Assembly (NCBI GenBank): GCA_027018975.1
Contig: JALUXN010000317.1
Location: 1 to 11,354, forward strand
From: Mariprofundaceae bacterium
GTDB taxonomy: Bacteria; Pseudomonadota; Zetaproteobacteria; Mariprofundales; Mariprofundaceae
Reading direction: 5' to 3'
Length of the DNA: 11,354 nt
The notes beneath the pieces are model-generated. The model saw nothing but the letters and a program-made list of their open reading frames with translations, was not told the origin of the DNA and ran no database searches. Shown here in pieces: positions 1-8,531 of this stretch (position 1 is the first letter of the stretch; each line of letters begins with the position of its first letter). The translations under genes were made by a program, and so were the position numbers.

Positions 1-549
1 CTCCAGCGCCAGCGGTGTCAGCATATCGCCTTGGCGGAAATCGATGCGTGCTGCGACGTGGTGGCGGCTGGCGTTGTCGCGGGCGATGGCGAGGGCGGCG
101 GCGGAGATGTCGATGGCGATGATCTCGGCCTGCGGATATTCGCAGGCGAGGGTCACGGCGATGCAGCCGGAGCCGGTGCCGATGTCGCAGAAGCGGTAGC
201 GCCGCTCTCGCTCGGGAAAACGCGCCAGCACCGCTTCGATCAGGTGCTCGGTCTCCGGTCTGGGGATGAGTACATCGGGGGTGACGCGGAACGGGCGCGA
301 CCAGAACTCCTTCTCGCCGAGGATATAGGCGAGCGGTTCCCGCGCCAGCCGCCGCATCAGCAGCGCTTCAAAGTTGGCCGTGACGGATGATGGCAGTGCA
401 TCGTTGGCGCGGACAATCAGCGCGGTGCGGCCACACTGCAGGCTGTGGCACAGCAACAGCTCGGCATCCAGTCGCGGCGCATCGCAACCGGCAGCGCGTA
501 ATCGCAGGGTGGCATCGGCAAGCAGGGATTTGACGCTGGAATTTACCAT
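1..549 (-). CDS. prmC: Release factor glutamine methyltransferase PrmC (HemK), 3' end cut by window edge
   Basis: PrmC uses S-adenosylmethionine to N5-methylate the glutamine of the GGQ motif in release factors RF1 and RF2, which raises termination efficiency; it is cytoplasmic. Reading from an ATG at 549, 183 codons are open to the window edge with no stop, so the gene is partial at its C-terminus (E. coli PrmC is about 277 residues). The N-terminal helical substrate-binding domain occupies about residues 1-90. The family signature FRVTPDVLIPRPETE is at about residues 87-101, followed by the SAM-binding loop DIGTGSGCIAVTLA at about 122-135. The catalytic NPPY motif should lie just past the left edge and cannot be checked. 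The start is 16 bases past the prfA stop, with no strong Shine-Dalgarno sequence, so translation probably depends on coupling to prfA, whose product is the substrate. The family assignment is secure; only the missing end is unknown. Confidence 0.95.
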   Translation of the reverse strand, partial: MVNSSVKSLLADATLRLRAAGCDAPRLDAELLLCHSLQCGRTALIVRANDALPSSVTANFEALLMRRLAREPLAYILGEKEFWSRPFRVTPDVLIPRPETEHLIEAVLARFPERERRYRFCDIGTGSGCIAVTLACEYPQAEIIAIDISAAALAIARDNASRHHVAARIDFRQGDMLTPLALE

Positions 550-565
550 GTGGGGCTGGCGGCCG

Positions 566-1639
566 TCAGCCGTTGTTGGCGGCAAGCAGCTCGGCTTGGT
601 GGTGGGTCAGGAGGGCGTCGATCAGCTCGCCCATGTCCCCGTTCATGATCTGTTCGAGTTTGTAGAGGGTGAGATTGATGCGGTGGTCGGTGATGCGCCC
701 CTGCGGGTAGTTGTAGGTACGGATGCGCTCGGAGCGGTCGCCGGAGCCGACCATGTTCTTGCGCGCATCGGAGCGCTCAGCATCTGCCTCGGCCTGCTGT
801 TTGTCGAAAATGCGAGCCTGCAGCACCTTCATCGCCTGCGCCTTGTTTTTATGTTGGCTCGACTGATCCTGACAGGTGACGACGATGCCGGTCGGTTCAT
901 GGGTGATGCGCACCGCCGATTCGGTTTTATTCACATGCTGACCGCCGGCACCGGAGGCGCGATAGACATCGATGCGCAGATCCTCGGGGCGAATATCGAC
1001 CTCGACATCCTCCGCTTCCGGCATGATCGCCACCGTGCAGGCGGAGGTGTGGATGCGGCCGCCCGATTCGGTCTCCGGCACGCGCTGCACGCGGTGGGTG
1101 CCGGACTCGAACTTGAAGCGCGAAAAGACGCCCTGGCCGGTCACCTGCGCGATGATCTCTTTGTAGCCGCCGATGCCGATCTCGCTGCTGGAGAGGATGC
1201 TCACCTTGAATCCTTGCGTCTCGGCGTAGCGGCAGTACATGCGGAAGAGGTCGGCAGCAAAGAGTGCGGCCTCATCGCCGCCGGTGCCGGCGCGAATTTC
1301 GAGGATGACATTGCGGTTGTCGTTCGGGTCTTTGGGCAGCAGGAGTAGTTTCAGCTCCGCTTCGCTCGCGGCAATGGCCTGTTTGAGTTCGCGGTTCTCC
1401 GCCTCGGTCAGCTCTTTGAGCTCGCGGTCGCAGTCGGGGTCGGCCAGCAGTTCGAGATTGTCGGCCAGCTGTTGCTGCAGCTGCAGGTGTTGTTCGGCGT
1501 GCGCGGCGATCGGCTCGATCTCGGCGAACTCCCGGCTCAGCTGGGTGTAGCGTTGCTGGTTGGTGGTGACTTCGGGATCGGCAAGCAGGCTGGAGATTTC
1601 ATCGCGGCGGTGGAGAATGTCATCCAGTGGCGTGCTCAT
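566..1639 (-). CDS. prfA: Peptide chain release factor 1 (RF1)
   Basis: RF1 recognises UAA and UAG stop codons in the ribosomal A site and triggers peptidyl-tRNA hydrolysis. The protein has 357-358 residues, the normal length (E. coli 360). Visible parts: N-terminal helical domain (about 1-100), LLLPKDPNDNRN at about 100-111, the RF1/2 core motif EIRAGTGGDEAALFAADLFR at about 115-134, the codon-recognition PxT tripeptide as PET near 189-191 within HRVQRVPETESGGRIHTSA, and the catalytic GAGGQHVNKTESAVRITH loop with GGQ at about 233-235. The PxT tripeptide marks RF1 rather than RF2. Two ATGs stand in tandem at 1642 and 1639. An AAGGAG lies one base before the first and four before the second, so I chose the second (MSTPLDD). 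The start lies inside the end of hemA, giving about 20 bases of overlap and implying translational coupling. Confidence 0.97.
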   Translation of the reverse strand: MSTPLDDILHRRDEISSLLADPEVTTNQQRYTQLSREFAEIEPIAAHAEQHLQLQQQLADNLELLADPDCDRELKELTEAENRELKQAIAASEAELKLLLLPKDPNDNRNVILEIRAGTGGDEAALFAADLFRMYCRYAETQGFKVSILSSSEIGIGGYKEIIAQVTGQGVFSRFKFESGTHRVQRVPETESGGRIHTSACTVAIMPEAEDVEVDIRPEDLRIDVYRASGAGGQHVNKTESAVRITHEPTGIVVTCQDQSSQHKNKAQAMKVLQARIFDKQQAEADAERSDARKNMVGSGDRSERIRTYNYPQGRITDHRINLTLYKLEQIMNGDMGELIDALLTHHQAELLAANNG

Positions 1640-2951
1640 CATGCTCCTTGTCGCGCACGACGCGCAGGTGGTTGCCGGGCTCTATCTCAGGCTCGAGATC
1701 GAAGAGGCGGGTGGCTGCGCCCATCAGCAGGTCGCCCTCAATATCGTCGGGCAGGCTCTTCAGGGTGCGCAGGGTGGGGTGCATGTAGCGCTTCATCAGC
1801 GCGCGACTGAAACGCTCCACCGCCTCCATCTGTTCATCGCTCAAATCTTTCAGATAGCGGCGCGCCTTGTTCAGCTCTTCATTGCGACGCACTTCCATCT
1901 GCTGCTGGATGGTGCGGATCAGCGGCACCGACTCCAGCGACTTCAGCCAGCGCAGGAAGTCCCGCGCCTCCTCTTCGAGAATCGCCTGCGCCTGCGCCGC
2001 CTCCTGCTGGCGGTTCTCCAGATTGCCCTGCACCACCTGCTGCAGATCGTCGATGTCGTAGAGATAGGCGCCGTCGATCTCGCCGACGCGCGGATCAATA
2101 TCGCGCGGTACGGCAATATCGACCAGGAACATCGGCTGTCCGTGGCGTTTCTTCATCGCCGCTTTGATTTGATTGGGCAGCAGCACAAAGGTGCGCGCGC
2201 CGGTGCTGGAGAGGAGGATGTCGGCGGCGTCGAGATAGTCCGGCAGTTGATCGAGGGTGAGGGCGTGGCCGTCGAACTCCATGGCGAGGTTCTCGGCGCG
2301 TTTGAGGGTGCGGTTGGCGACCAGAATATCGGTGCAGCCGTTGCCCTTCAAGTGGCGGGCAGCCAGCTCGGCCATCTCACCGGCGCCCATCAACAGCACC
2401 GTCTTACCGGCCAGGTCGCCGAAGATGTGGCGCGCCAGCTCGACGGCACAGGAGGAGACATTGACTGCCTGCTTGCCGATGCCGGTCTCGCTGCGCGCCC
2501 GCTTGGCGGCAGCGAAGGTCGATTGATAGAGGCGGTGGAGTACGTGGCCGGCAGTGCCGGCGGCCAGTGCATGTTCGTAGGAGAGTTTCACCTGACCGAG
2601 AATCTGCGGCTCGCCGAGCACCAGCGAATCGAGTCCGGAGGCGACCGCGAAGAGGTGGCGCACAGCGCTGTTGGTGGTGTGTGAATAGAGATGCTCGCAG
2701 ACCTGATCGAGCGCCATCGCCGCCTTGTCGGCAAACCACTCATGCACCGCCGCAATCGCCGCATCGGGGTCGTGCGTGACGACAGTCATCTCGACACGGT
2801 TGCAAGTGGAGAGCAGCGCCGCCTCGCGGATGGCCGGATGGGCGACGCGCGCCTGCAGGATCTCGGCAATGTCCGCCTCAGGAACGGCGAGGCGTTCGCG
2901 CATCTCGACCGGCGCCGTCTTGTGGTTCAAACCGATGTGGCAAATTCGCAT
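1620..2951 (-). CDS. hemA: Glutamyl-tRNA reductase (first step of C5 tetrapyrrole synthesis)
   Basis: HemA reduces Glu-tRNA(Glu) with NADPH to glutamate-1-semialdehyde, the committed step to 5-aminolevulinate and so to heme, siroheme and cobalamin. The 443-residue protein (E. coli 418) shows the three expected parts. The catalytic N-terminal domain has HIGLNHKTAPVEMRERL at about 5-21, the nucleophile Cys50 in LSTCNRVEM, His99, and ASGLDSLVLGEPQILGQVK at about 104-122. The NADPH-binding domain has VLLMGAGEMAELAARHL at about 185-201. The C-terminal dimerisation helices contain RFSRALMKRYMHPTLRTLK. The ATG at 2951 is the first start after an in-frame TAG four codons upstream, which fixes the start although no clear Shine-Dalgarno sequence is visible. 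It is the first gene of hemA-prfA-prmC. It follows the kinase operon in the same direction after a gap of 148 bp, so read-through from that operon is possible but not shown. Confidence 0.97.
   Translation of the reverse strand: MRICHIGLNHKTAPVEMRERLAVPEADIAEILQARVAHPAIREAALLSTCNRVEMTVVTHDPDAAIAAVHEWFADKAAMALDQVCEHLYSHTTNSAVRHLFAVASGLDSLVLGEPQILGQVKLSYEHALAAGTAGHVLHRLYQSTFAAAKRARSETGIGKQAVNVSSCAVELARHIFGDLAGKTVLLMGAGEMAELAARHLKGNGCTDILVANRTLKRAENLAMEFDGHALTLDQLPDYLDAADILLSSTGARTFVLLPNQIKAAMKKRHGQPMFLVDIAVPRDIDPRVGEIDGAYLYDIDDLQQVVQGNLENRQQEAAQAQAILEEEARDFLRWLKSLESVPLIRTIQQQMEVRRNEELNKARRYLKDLSDEQMEAVERFSRALMKRYMHPTLRTLKSLPDDIEGDLLMGAATRLFDLEPEIEPGNHLRVVRDKEHDEHATG
1643..1649 (-). promoter_or_regulatory. 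Ribosome binding site of prfA inside the end of hemA
   Basis: On the minus strand an AAGGAG followed by C precedes the tandem ATGATG of prfA. Spacing is one base to the first ATG and four to the second, favouring the second. The site lies within the last codons of hemA, so ribosomes finishing hemA pass directly over it. Confidence 0.6.
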
Positions 2952-3099
2952 TGGCCAACACTAACTTGATTTTTTGCGATTTCTAGTGTCGGGAAATGGG
3001 GCGATCGCATCAAAATCAGTTCATTCCCGAGGATGGTATCGGGCATCTGGGCAGCAGGGGGATGGCGTCATCGTTTTTTCTACAGGAACGTGAACAACG
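2952..3099. other. Intergenic region between the kinase operon and hemA, with REP-like hairpins
   Basis: This 148-bp gap separates the kinase stop codon from the hemA start. It holds an inverted pair TTCCCGA (3024-3030) and TCGGGCA (3039-3045) with an 8-base loop, plus a further TCGGGAA at 2989-2995 that could pair perfectly with 3024-3030. The 8-bp palindrome GCGATCGC is at 3001-3008. Most of the gap belongs to the dispersed repeat described separately. I searched the minus strand for a sigma70 promoter for hemA and found no convincing -35/-10 pair. I see no U-tract terminator after the kinase gene. Confidence 0.6.

Positions 3100-3120
<21 letters not shown>
2998..3120 (+). repeat. Dispersed repeat, copy A (REP-like hairpin plus conserved right block)
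   Basis: This stretch aligns with 8372-8497. The left block (GGGGC, then ATCGCAT at 3004-3010, an A-rich run and the TTCCCGA/TCGGGCA hairpin at 3024-3045) is roughly 70% identical over about 54 bases by hand alignment. The right block, about 3091-3120, matches 22 of 30 positions, including GAACAA, TGCG and TTGCCCT. The two blocks are 88 bases apart here (start to start) and 92 in copy B, so order and spacing are kept. Hairpin stem and loop lengths (7 and 8) are identical in the two copies. The ttcccg...cgggaa core resembles the REP-type elements common in proteobacterial intergenic DNA. The right block overlaps the last codons and stop of the kinase gene. The middle is poorly conserved. Confidence 0.5.
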
Positions 3121-5303
<2,183 letters not shown>

Positions 5304-5307
<4 letters not shown>

Positions 5308-6161
5308 TCGTCACCGCCGTGGTGGGTGCGGATATCGACCCGCATATTGGCCGGATGGGTGATCGCGACCGATGCCGGTTTGGCACCGGCAAGCAGGCGA
5401 TTGGCCAGTGTGGCGGCCTGCTCGCCCAGCGCATCCCAGCGCGGTGTCCAGGCGATCAGCGCGCCGGCACGCACATATTTGGCCGATAGCCCGACCAGCG
5501 CCTTGCCGTGTCGCGCCAGTGCGAAGAGTAGTTTCAGTGTCTGCGGTGCCACACTGCGCATCTCCATCTGCATCCAGTAGGCATCGGCCTGTTTCATGGC
5601 ACGGTTCAGCGCTGTCGGCACGTCGCCTTGCGGCCAGAGGTCGGCTTTGAGCTGCAGATGTTGCTGCCGGAATGGCGCTTTGGCTGCGGCGATATAGTCG
5701 CCCGATGCCTGCGGCGCGTAGTAGGTCAAAATGGTTGCGCCGGCGGGCAGCAGGCGGGAGAGGGCATCGGCCACCTGCGCCGGCTCCGGGCGCAGATCGA
5801 TGCCGGTGATGGGGAGCTGTTGCTGCATCTGCGGGCTCAAGCTGATCGATAACAATGAGAGCATCGGCAGCTGCAGATGCATCGCCAGCGCCGCCTGCAG
5901 CGCATCCTCGCCGACCAGAATGAGCAGATCGGGCTGGCGGCGGCGGATGACCGCCAGCTGTTTCTCCTCCTCGCGCAGATTGCCATTCTCCAGCGCCGGA
6001 AAGAGGCGGATATCCTCCGCCCGCACCGCCTGCGAGAGTAGCTTGACCAGCTCGACATGCGGACGGTGCCGCTCCGAGTAGAGCAGATCGACCTCAAGGC
6101 TCTCGCCATAGGCGCTCAGCGGCAGCAATAGCAGCAGCACACAGTAGAGGATACGACGCAT
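5304..6161 (-). CDS. Periplasmic substrate-binding-like protein (ABC_sub_bind type), orphan
   Basis: A 285-residue exported protein. Residues 1-19 form a signal peptide: MRR, then a leucine-rich core and a likely cut after SAYG. The mature part has alternating beta/alpha stretches typical of type-1 periplasmic binding folds: EVDLLYSERH, then PDLLILVGEDALQAALA (about 77-93), LPITGIDLRPEPAQVADAL (about 116-134), and near the end ALVGLSAKYVRAGALIAWTP (about 221-240). That last stretch resembles the ABC_sub_bind family (Pfam PF04392). I chose the ATG at 6161 because it begins the signal peptide and has GAGG just upstream. The same frame is open to 6320, but that extension lies mostly over the receptor gene and looks non-protein-like. 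No permease or ATPase gene is nearby. The gene lies between a TonB-dependent receptor gene (43-bp gap) and a kinase gene (4-bp overlap), so it may deliver ligand to, or sense for, the kinase rather than a transporter. Family call fairly sure; ligand unknown. Confidence 0.8.
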
Positions 6162-6204
6162 TACGACCTCGTCGGGGCGTGGGTGCGGGTGCTGCGCAGG
6201 TGCA

Positions 6205-8139
6205 TCAAAACGCCCATGCGAGATTGAGGAACCAGTCGCGATCGTGGAAGGGAATATCGGACTGAGTCGGGTTGGCGACGGGGCTATAGACGGTGTGATT
6301 GAAGATGTTGTTGACCACAAAGCTCATGCTCAGTCCATCGGAGGGGTTGCCGGCGCGGATCGCTAGATCGGCCAGCCAGGTGGCCGGCAGCGGTGGGCGG
6401 GTATCTCCGGCGGCGCGCTGCTGGGCGGAGATCCAATGCAGATCGGCGTGGATATGCGCATCCATCGGCAGTGGTGCATCGCCGCTGAGTTTGATGATCT
6501 GCGTGGGTACATTGGGCAGCTTGCCGCTGCTCAGGCTGCTGCGGCCGGTCTGCCATGTGTAGCTGAGCGAGCCGTACAGCCCCTTGCGGGCATCCACGCG
6601 CAGTTCGGTCTCAAAGCCTTTCAGTGTTTCGCTGCCGATATTGACGGTCTGCGGATTGCCGGCCAGTCGGGTGATGAGGTTTTTGTAGTGGCTGTAGTAG
6701 AGATTGCCATCCAGATGCCAGCTCTCATGTTGCAGCGCCGCGCCGATCTCGTAGGTGTCCACCGTCTCCGGATCCACCAGCGGGTTGCCGAGGATAGCCG
6801 GATTGTTGGCGGAATAGAGCTCGATAAAGTTCGGGGCGCGGAAGGCGTGGCCATACATCAGTTTCAGGTTGAGCGTGTCGGTGGCGTTCCAGACCAGAGC
6901 CAGTCGCGGTGATGCATGGTTATCGACATCGGAGTAGTGCTCCAGCCGCACGCCGGCGGTGGCGGTCAGGGTGTCCAGCGGCATCCACTCATCTTGAATG
7001 GCCAGTGCGATTGTGTTGCGGGTGGTGTTGCGATTGTGGTTCTGGGTGGCGGTGAGATCCTGTCCGTTGACGATATTGCGCACGTCATACTGGCGGATAT
7101 GCTCAAGGCTCAGGTCAAATGTCCACTCCTGATCCTGCCAACCGCGATAACGCAGCTGGCCGCTCTCGGTCAGGGTGAGATTCTTTACCGACGGCTGCAC
7201 AAGTCTGGCGCCGCCAAAAAGTTGCCAGAGCGGATCGAGCGAAAAGAGGTCAACATCGCTGCGCAGCGACAGATCCCATATGTCGTGCTGCTGTTGCCAG
7301 GTGAGCGTGGCGATGCTCTGACGCAGCTTGACGTTGCTCATCGTATCAATCTGGTTGGTACCATCGAGTACCGTGCCGCGTTTTTTGCTGATATGCATGG
7401 CAAACAGCGACCAGTCACCCGTGCTGGCGGATAGAAATCCCTGCTGCTGTCTGCGCCAGAAGTTGCCAAACCCTGAGCGACCCGCTGCATCGCGGGCGAT
7501 AAACTGCCGGTCGCCATCTGTCTTGGCGCCGTTGAGGCTCACCATCAGGTTGCCGTTGTCGCTTTTGACGCCGGTGGTGAGGTGTTCGCCGATATAGCCG
7601 CGGTTGCCAGCGGTGGCGGCCATGTCGGAGCCGGTAAAGTCATCGGCATTGCGGGTGATAATATGGATCACCGCCGCCATGGCGTTGGAGCCGTATAGCG
7701 CGGAGCCGGGGCCGCGGATAATCTCGATGCGGCGCACGTCATCCATGGGGAATTCATCGAAGAGAAATGTCCACGAACCGGAGTAGGGGTTGTTGACCCG
7801 ATGCCCGTTGATCAGCAGCAGTGTCTTCTCCGCCTCGGTCGTCTTCAGTCCGCGCACGGTCAGCGTGTGCCCCGTCGCCATATCGGTCGGGTAGCTGATC
7901 TCCATGCCGGGCACCGACTCCAGTACTTCAATCAGCGTGCGCGCACCCATATCGCGAATCTGCTTCTCGGTGATTACCGTCACCACCGCCGGCGCTTGCC
8001 CCAGTTCGCGTTTCGACTCTGTGGCGCTCATGATTGTGTCCTGCTCGTCAAAGAGCATATTGACCGCGCTCTCCGCCGCCTGCAGTGGTGCGGCAGCCAG
8101 CAGGCAGCAGATCAGCGCGCCAGCAAATCGATGGATCAT
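6205..8139 (-). CDS. TonB-dependent outer-membrane receptor
   Basis: A 644-residue outer-membrane beta-barrel receptor that takes up a scarce ligand (commonly an iron chelate, heme or cobalamin) using TonB-ExbBD energy. The signal peptide is about residues 1-21 (cut near APLQA). The plug domain is about 46-163, with APAVVTVITEKQIRDMGART, TLTVRGLKTTEAEKTLLLING, and the typical RRIEIIRGPGSALYGSNAMA leading into IHIITR. The barrel fills the rest, with late motifs such as YGHAFRAPNFIELY and GFETELRVD, and it ends NLAWAF, a terminal aromatic residue as expected for barrel assembly. The segment before the plug, DEQDTIMSATE (about 31-41), is a candidate TonB box but a weak match to the usual ETVVVTA type. 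An excellent Shine-Dalgarno sequence precedes the ATG at 8139. It is the first gene of an operon with the binding-like protein and the hybrid kinase. Substrate class cannot be read from the sequence; no FecR or sigma-factor signalling extension is present. Confidence 0.94.
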   Translation of the reverse strand: MIHRFAGALICCLLAAAPLQAAESAVNMLFDEQDTIMSATESKRELGQAPAVVTVITEKQIRDMGARTLIEVLESVPGMEISYPTDMATGHTLTVRGLKTTEAEKTLLLINGHRVNNPYSGSWTFLFDEFPMDDVRRIEIIRGPGSALYGSNAMAAVIHIITRNADDFTGSDMAATAGNRGYIGEHLTTGVKSDNGNLMVSLNGAKTDGDRQFIARDAAGRSGFGNFWRRQQQGFLSASTGDWSLFAMHISKKRGTVLDGTNQIDTMSNVKLRQSIATLTWQQQHDIWDLSLRSDVDLFSLDPLWQLFGGARLVQPSVKNLTLTESGQLRYRGWQDQEWTFDLSLEHIRQYDVRNIVNGQDLTATQNHNRNTTRNTIALAIQDEWMPLDTLTATAGVRLEHYSDVDNHASPRLALVWNATDTLNLKLMYGHAFRAPNFIELYSANNPAILGNPLVDPETVDTYEIGAALQHESWHLDGNLYYSHYKNLITRLAGNPQTVNIGSETLKGFETELRVDARKGLYGSLSYTWQTGRSSLSSGKLPNVPTQIIKLSGDAPLPMDAHIHADLHWISAQQRAAGDTRPPLPATWLADLAIRAGNPSDGLSMSFVVNNIFNHTVYSPVANPTQSDIPFHDRDWFLNLAWAF

Positions 8140-8144
8140 AGGCT

Positions 8145-8152
8145 CCCCTCCC
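8145..8152 (-). promoter_or_regulatory. Strong ribosome binding site of the TonB-dependent receptor gene
   Basis: GGGAGGGG on the minus strand, five bases before the ATG at 8139. It supports that start, and the signal peptide begins immediately. Confidence 0.75.
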
Positions 8153-8191
8153 TATCTTGCGTTGGATCACCCCTCGCAACCCAACCCCGCG

Positions 8192-8221
8192 ATCGTAGGG
8201 GTTTTTCTGTCACGCTGTCAA
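8192..8221 (-). promoter_or_regulatory. Sigma70-type promoter of the receptor-kinase operon
   Basis: On the minus strand there is a perfect -35 TTGACA (8216-8221), an 18-base spacer and a -10 TACGAT (8192-8197; 4 of 6 matches, including the key T, A and final T). Transcription would start near 8185, about 45 bases before the receptor ATG. An AACCCC/GGGGTT inverted repeat (8183-8188 and 8198-8203) flanks the -10 and the likely start, and GTCAC/GTGAC arms (8209-8213 and 8237-8241) flank the -35. Either could be an operator, but no known regulator box (such as a Fur box) is recognisable. The prediction is by eye. Confidence 0.5.
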
Positions 8222-8250
8222 ATCAACATAGTCAATGTGACAAAGTAGAA

Positions 8251-8287
8251 TTAATGTATGCGAACAATTTTCATGCGCTTGCCCTAT
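8251..8287 (+). repeat. Dispersed repeat, right half only (copy C)
   Basis: Nearly identical to 8457-8494: both read TTAATG, then ATGCGAACAAT, then CATGCGCTTGCCCTA, with one single-base gap and only a few substitutions. Similarity fades after this, although both copies reach a CAGTCA (near 8299-8304 and 8507-8512). The left hairpin block of copy B has no clear counterpart here. The AACCCC/GGGGTT inverted repeat at 8183-8203 sits at about the expected distance but has a different sequence. Confidence 0.7.
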
Positions 8288-8371
8288 TTTGCCGTGTTCA
8301 GTCATTGCTCTGCTGTTTGGGCTTGGTTAGCGTGCCGGGCTCTTGAAATTGGGCTGCTTTATTGCGGCACC

Positions 8372-8497
8372 GGGGCATCGCATTAAAAAACGGTCGTTCC
8401 CGAAGGGTGTGTCGGGAATCCACGCGGCAATGGATATCCGATAGAAACGCTTGGGTTTAATGGAATGCGAACAATGTGCATGCGCTTGCCCTAGTAG
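8372..8497 (+). repeat. Dispersed repeat, copy B (REP-like hairpin plus conserved right block)
   Basis: Matches copy A (2998-3120) in both end blocks and copy C in its right block. It contains a perfect 7-bp inverted repeat, TTCCCGA (8397-8403) and TCGGGAA (8412-8418), with an 8-base loop, followed by TCCACGCGG. This resembles REP-type intergenic elements built around a ttcccg...cgggaa hairpin. The right block is at 8457-8494. The element ends about 35 bases before ppiD, so it probably lies in the promoter or leader of that gene. Confidence 0.55.
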
Positions 8498-8520
8498 CGG
8501 TGCTGGCAGTCAAAAGAGTC

Positions 8521-8524
8521 GAGG
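8521..8524 (+). promoter_or_regulatory. Ribosome binding site of ppiD
   Basis: GAGG precedes tandem ATGs at 8529 and 8532, four and seven bases away. The seven-base spacing favours the second ATG, which gives an N-terminus MLESMRNHAKSW typical of the family. Confidence 0.55.
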
Positions 8525-8531
8525 TTGAATG

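Larger units (their letters stand above)
8140..8528. other. Divergent intergenic region between the receptor operon and ppiD
   Basis: 389 bp without a credible gene. From the left it holds the ribosome binding site and promoter of the receptor operon (8145-8221), a right-half repeat copy (8251-8287), an unremarkable stretch (about 8305-8371), a complete repeat copy with its hairpin (8372-8497) and the ribosome binding site of ppiD (8521-8524). I could not pick out a convincing sigma70 promoter for ppiD; copy B of the repeat occupies the place where one would be expected. No riboswitch or tRNA is recognisable. Confidence 0.6.

Noticed and set aside
189..191. PET instead of PVT/PAT in the RF1 codon-recognition motif as an unusual recoding signal
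   Set aside because: This refers to residues 189-191 of prfA, not to window bases. The middle position of the PxT tripeptide varies among bacterial RF1 proteins, so it does not suggest altered stop-codon use.
374..2684. Long plus-strand open frames over prfA and hemA (374-1348, 1560-2684)
   Set aside because: They lie antisense to well-recognised genes, have low-complexity Ala/Arg/His-rich translations and show no family motifs. Long antisense frames are common in GC-rich coding DNA.
3001..3008. GCGATCGC palindrome as a HIP1 element
   Set aside because: HIP1 is a cyanobacterial genome signature; a single copy in a proteobacterial window is not evidence of it.
6162..6320. N-terminal extension of the binding-protein frame by 53 residues
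   Set aside because: It mostly overlaps the end of the receptor gene, is Ser/Pro/Thr-rich and would put a signal peptide in the middle of the protein. The ATG at 6161 starts directly at the signal peptide.
8141..8155. Shared 15-base leader of the receptor gene and orn (14 of 15 identical, also 11061-11075)
   Set aside because: Most of the match is the Shine-Dalgarno sequence itself, and in orn part of it is the stop codon of the upstream gene. Chance plus shared function is enough.
8183..8206. Plus-strand rho-independent terminator (AACCCC...GGGGTT followed by T's)
   Set aside because: No plus-strand gene ends nearby and the 6-bp stem has a 9-base loop. It is better explained as an inverted repeat at the start of the receptor transcript on the other strand.
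8140..8250. Cobalamin or other riboswitch in the leader of the TonB receptor gene
   Set aside because: The predicted leader is only about 45 bases and lacks the conserved cobalamin-riboswitch segments.
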